The position numbers and the translations under genes are program-made. This document shows, one piece after another, positions 63,125 through 64,000 of a stretch of DNA of 64,000 nucleotides. The stretch spans positions 40,361-104,360 of the forward strand of contig JABXHW010000017.1 of the NCBI GenBank assembly GCA_013373425.1, given 5' to 3'. Within the stretch, counting starts at the first letter, position 1, and every line of letters begins with the position of its first letter. Source of the stretch: Flavobacteriia bacterium (GTDB taxonomy: Bacteria > Bacteroidota > Bacteroidia > Flavobacteriales > Schleiferiaceae). The notes under the pieces are model-generated. The model was given only the letters and a program-made list of their open reading frames with translations, searched no databases and was not told the DNA's origin.

Positions 63125-63337
63125 GTGAATAAAGCCAAGACATGGATTGGATTTCTAATGCTCTCACCAAACATATTAATGGGACTCCTTTGGATGGTCT
63201 TTGGTATCGCACGCTCTTGGGTAGATGAAATTTATTGGGCGTCAGTGCACTTACCAAAAACAGCGGACGAAGCCATCGCTACAGGTGTTGTTGTAGGTAT
63301 TCCGGCCTTATGCGGAATTTGGTTGTTGAAAAAATAA
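63125..63337 (+). CDS. Small membrane protein, unknown function
   Basis: A 70-residue frame with a GTG start, MNKAKTWIGFLMLSPNILMG. Two hydrophobic segments (about 8-28 and 50-67) flank a polar loop (VDEIYWASVHLPKTADEAIA). The sequence composition is that of a real membrane protein, but the length, GTG start and lack of a recognised family make it tentative. Confidence 0.5.
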   Translation: MNKAKTWIGFLMLSPNILMGLLWMVFGIARSWVDEIYWASVHLPKTADEAIATGVVVGIPALCGIWLLKK

Positions 63338-63371
63338 TGTTGGAATTATCCCTGAAATAGAGAATAACCAC

Positions 63372-63728
63372 CTACTCTTCCACATTCACAACATACTCCT
63401 CAATCGGACCGTCATATTCCTCACAAGATTGCCCACCTGGCACCTCTGCAATTCTGATGGTATCGGTACCGGGAGATAGTACTTTCAAAACATACGCCCG
63501 AGTAGAACTGCAGCCTGCGCATCTTCCCTCTGTCTTTACAGTTATAGTTTCCACAATTTCAATATGCGTCAAGTCCTCTTGGTTGAGCACACAATAGCGA
63601 CAACACGAATTCGTGGTGTAGTAGAGCTCAAATGTGTCGCCTACCTCCACATTGTAAACGGGTTGATTCTCGAAATCACAGCGTGAAACGATGGAGAGTA
63701 AAGCAATGATGGAAAGCGTGAGTTTCAT
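63372..63728 (-). CDS. Secreted cysteine-rich protein, unknown function
   Basis: A 118-residue exported protein from the ATG at 63728 (MKLTLSIIALLSIVSRCDFE); upstream residues in the longer frame are not signal-like. The SRC site is a poor lipobox, so a lipoprotein is uncertain. The mature part has CCRYC, CAGCSSTRAYVLKVLSPGTD and SCEEYDGP, in a probable Ig-like or protease-inhibitor-like sandwich (GDTFELYYTTNSC, VLKVLSPGTDTIRIA). The GT-rich strands recall chagasin-type inhibitors, but the match is weak. Confidence 0.55.
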   Translation of the reverse strand: MKLTLSIIALLSIVSRCDFENQPVYNVEVGDTFELYYTTNSCCRYCVLNQEDLTHIEIVETITVKTEGRCAGCSSTRAYVLKVLSPGTDTIRIAEVPGGQSCEEYDGPIEEYVVNVEE

Positions 63729-63877
63729 TAAACGGGAGCGTAAGGGTTTGAGGGCGTGGGGACGTGAGTTAGTGTGTCTATAAGTTCGAAAATTTAATCG
63801 AACCTTCAATGTTTTGCTAAACAATGCATTCCAATTCTATTCTCTATTTTCGTCTGCGCTAACTACAACACTCTCTC

Positions 63878-64000
63878 ATGAAATACCTCCTTATTGCGAT
63901 TACCTCCTTATTCTCTCTTTCACCCTTCGCTCAATCCATAGATTCCCTCGACGGCAAATGGGCTTTAACTGGAAGTCGTTCACTTCTATTTTCTGTAGAA
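63878..64000 (+). CDS. Start of a secreted protein (cut by the window end)
   Basis: An ATG at 63878 opens a frame running to the window edge: MKYLLIAITSLFSLSPFAQS, then IDSLDGKWALTGSRSLLFSV (41 codons seen). The first 19 residues form a signal peptide ending FAQ, as in the other exported proteins here. The short mature start GKWALTGSRSLLF suggests a lipocalin-like or outer-membrane protein, but too little is present for a family. A -7-like TATTTTCG lies at 63845-63852. Confidence 0.65.
   Translation, partial: MKYLLIAITSLFSLSPFAQSIDSLDGKWALTGSRSLLFSVE

Overview
The window is chromosomal DNA of a Bacteroidota bacterium, most likely a marine Flavobacteriia member of the Cryomorphaceae/Schleiferiaceae kind (the family level is inference). 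The evidence is: five large secreted proteins with type IX secretion (T9SS) C-terminal signals (four type A, one gliding-type B); a PorT homologue encoded next to menG; a TamL-type lipoprotein next to an RNA methyltransferase; a short CarB without its regulatory domain; a 287-residue primary sigma factor in the rpsO-pnp-rpoD order; a tmRNA with tag GNNNYALAA; and promoters of the Bacteroidota form TTTG-N18/19-TAnnTTTG.

Layout. 0.1-7.2 kb: a cell-surface glycan locus (GT4 glycosyltransferase, two different sulfotransferases, a Wzx-like flippase and a YfhO-like membrane protein), which suggests a sulfated exported polysaccharide. 7.2-8.7 kb: a LamG/type B T9SS protein with a C9 tract. 8.7-12.1 kb: carB, DUF4834 and rpmH. 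12.3-22.9 kb: an SDR, a 2OG oxygenase, a Kelch T9SS protein, a small outer-membrane protein, a 1961-residue PKD/choice-of-anchor adhesin-like T9SS protein and a lipoprotein. 22.9-27 kb: an ABC exporter with glutaminyl cyclotransferase, ftsB, and three tiny membrane proteins upstream of it. 27-33.2 kb: methylmalonyl-CoA mutase (mutA, mutB) and its GTPase chaperone meaB, interrupted by an opposing SatD-DUF3307 pair with tandem operator-like repeats. 33.2-34.4 kb: a DUF7935-like gene and a 680-bp non-coding stretch with 8-bp periodic repeats. 34.4-43 kb: aspartate aminotransferase, TrkH, menG, porT, an EamA transporter, an RNA methyltransferase and tamL. 43-48.5 kb: class I aldolase, accD, rpsO, pnp, rpoD. 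48.6-56.4 kb: FG-GAP T9SS protein, rpe, a pair of outer-membrane-like proteins between direct repeats, a lysine/saccharopine-dehydrogenase-like enzyme and tmRNA. 56.4-64 kb: an SBBP-repeat T9SS protein followed by small accessory genes (CPBP protease, esterase, small secreted or membrane proteins).

Two observations stand out. First, many genes have a TAnnTTTG-like -7 box only 3-5 bases before the ATG, which predicts leaderless or nearly leaderless mRNAs. Second, the SatD-DUF3307 operon joins a cyclase-fold-like domain fused to a helix-turn-helix with a multi-pass membrane protein, and its promoter is overlapped by a repeated dyad. It is the best candidate here for an uncharacterised signalling system. 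Several start codons were moved downstream of the longest reading frame where a promoter box, signal peptide or family alignment decided the point.
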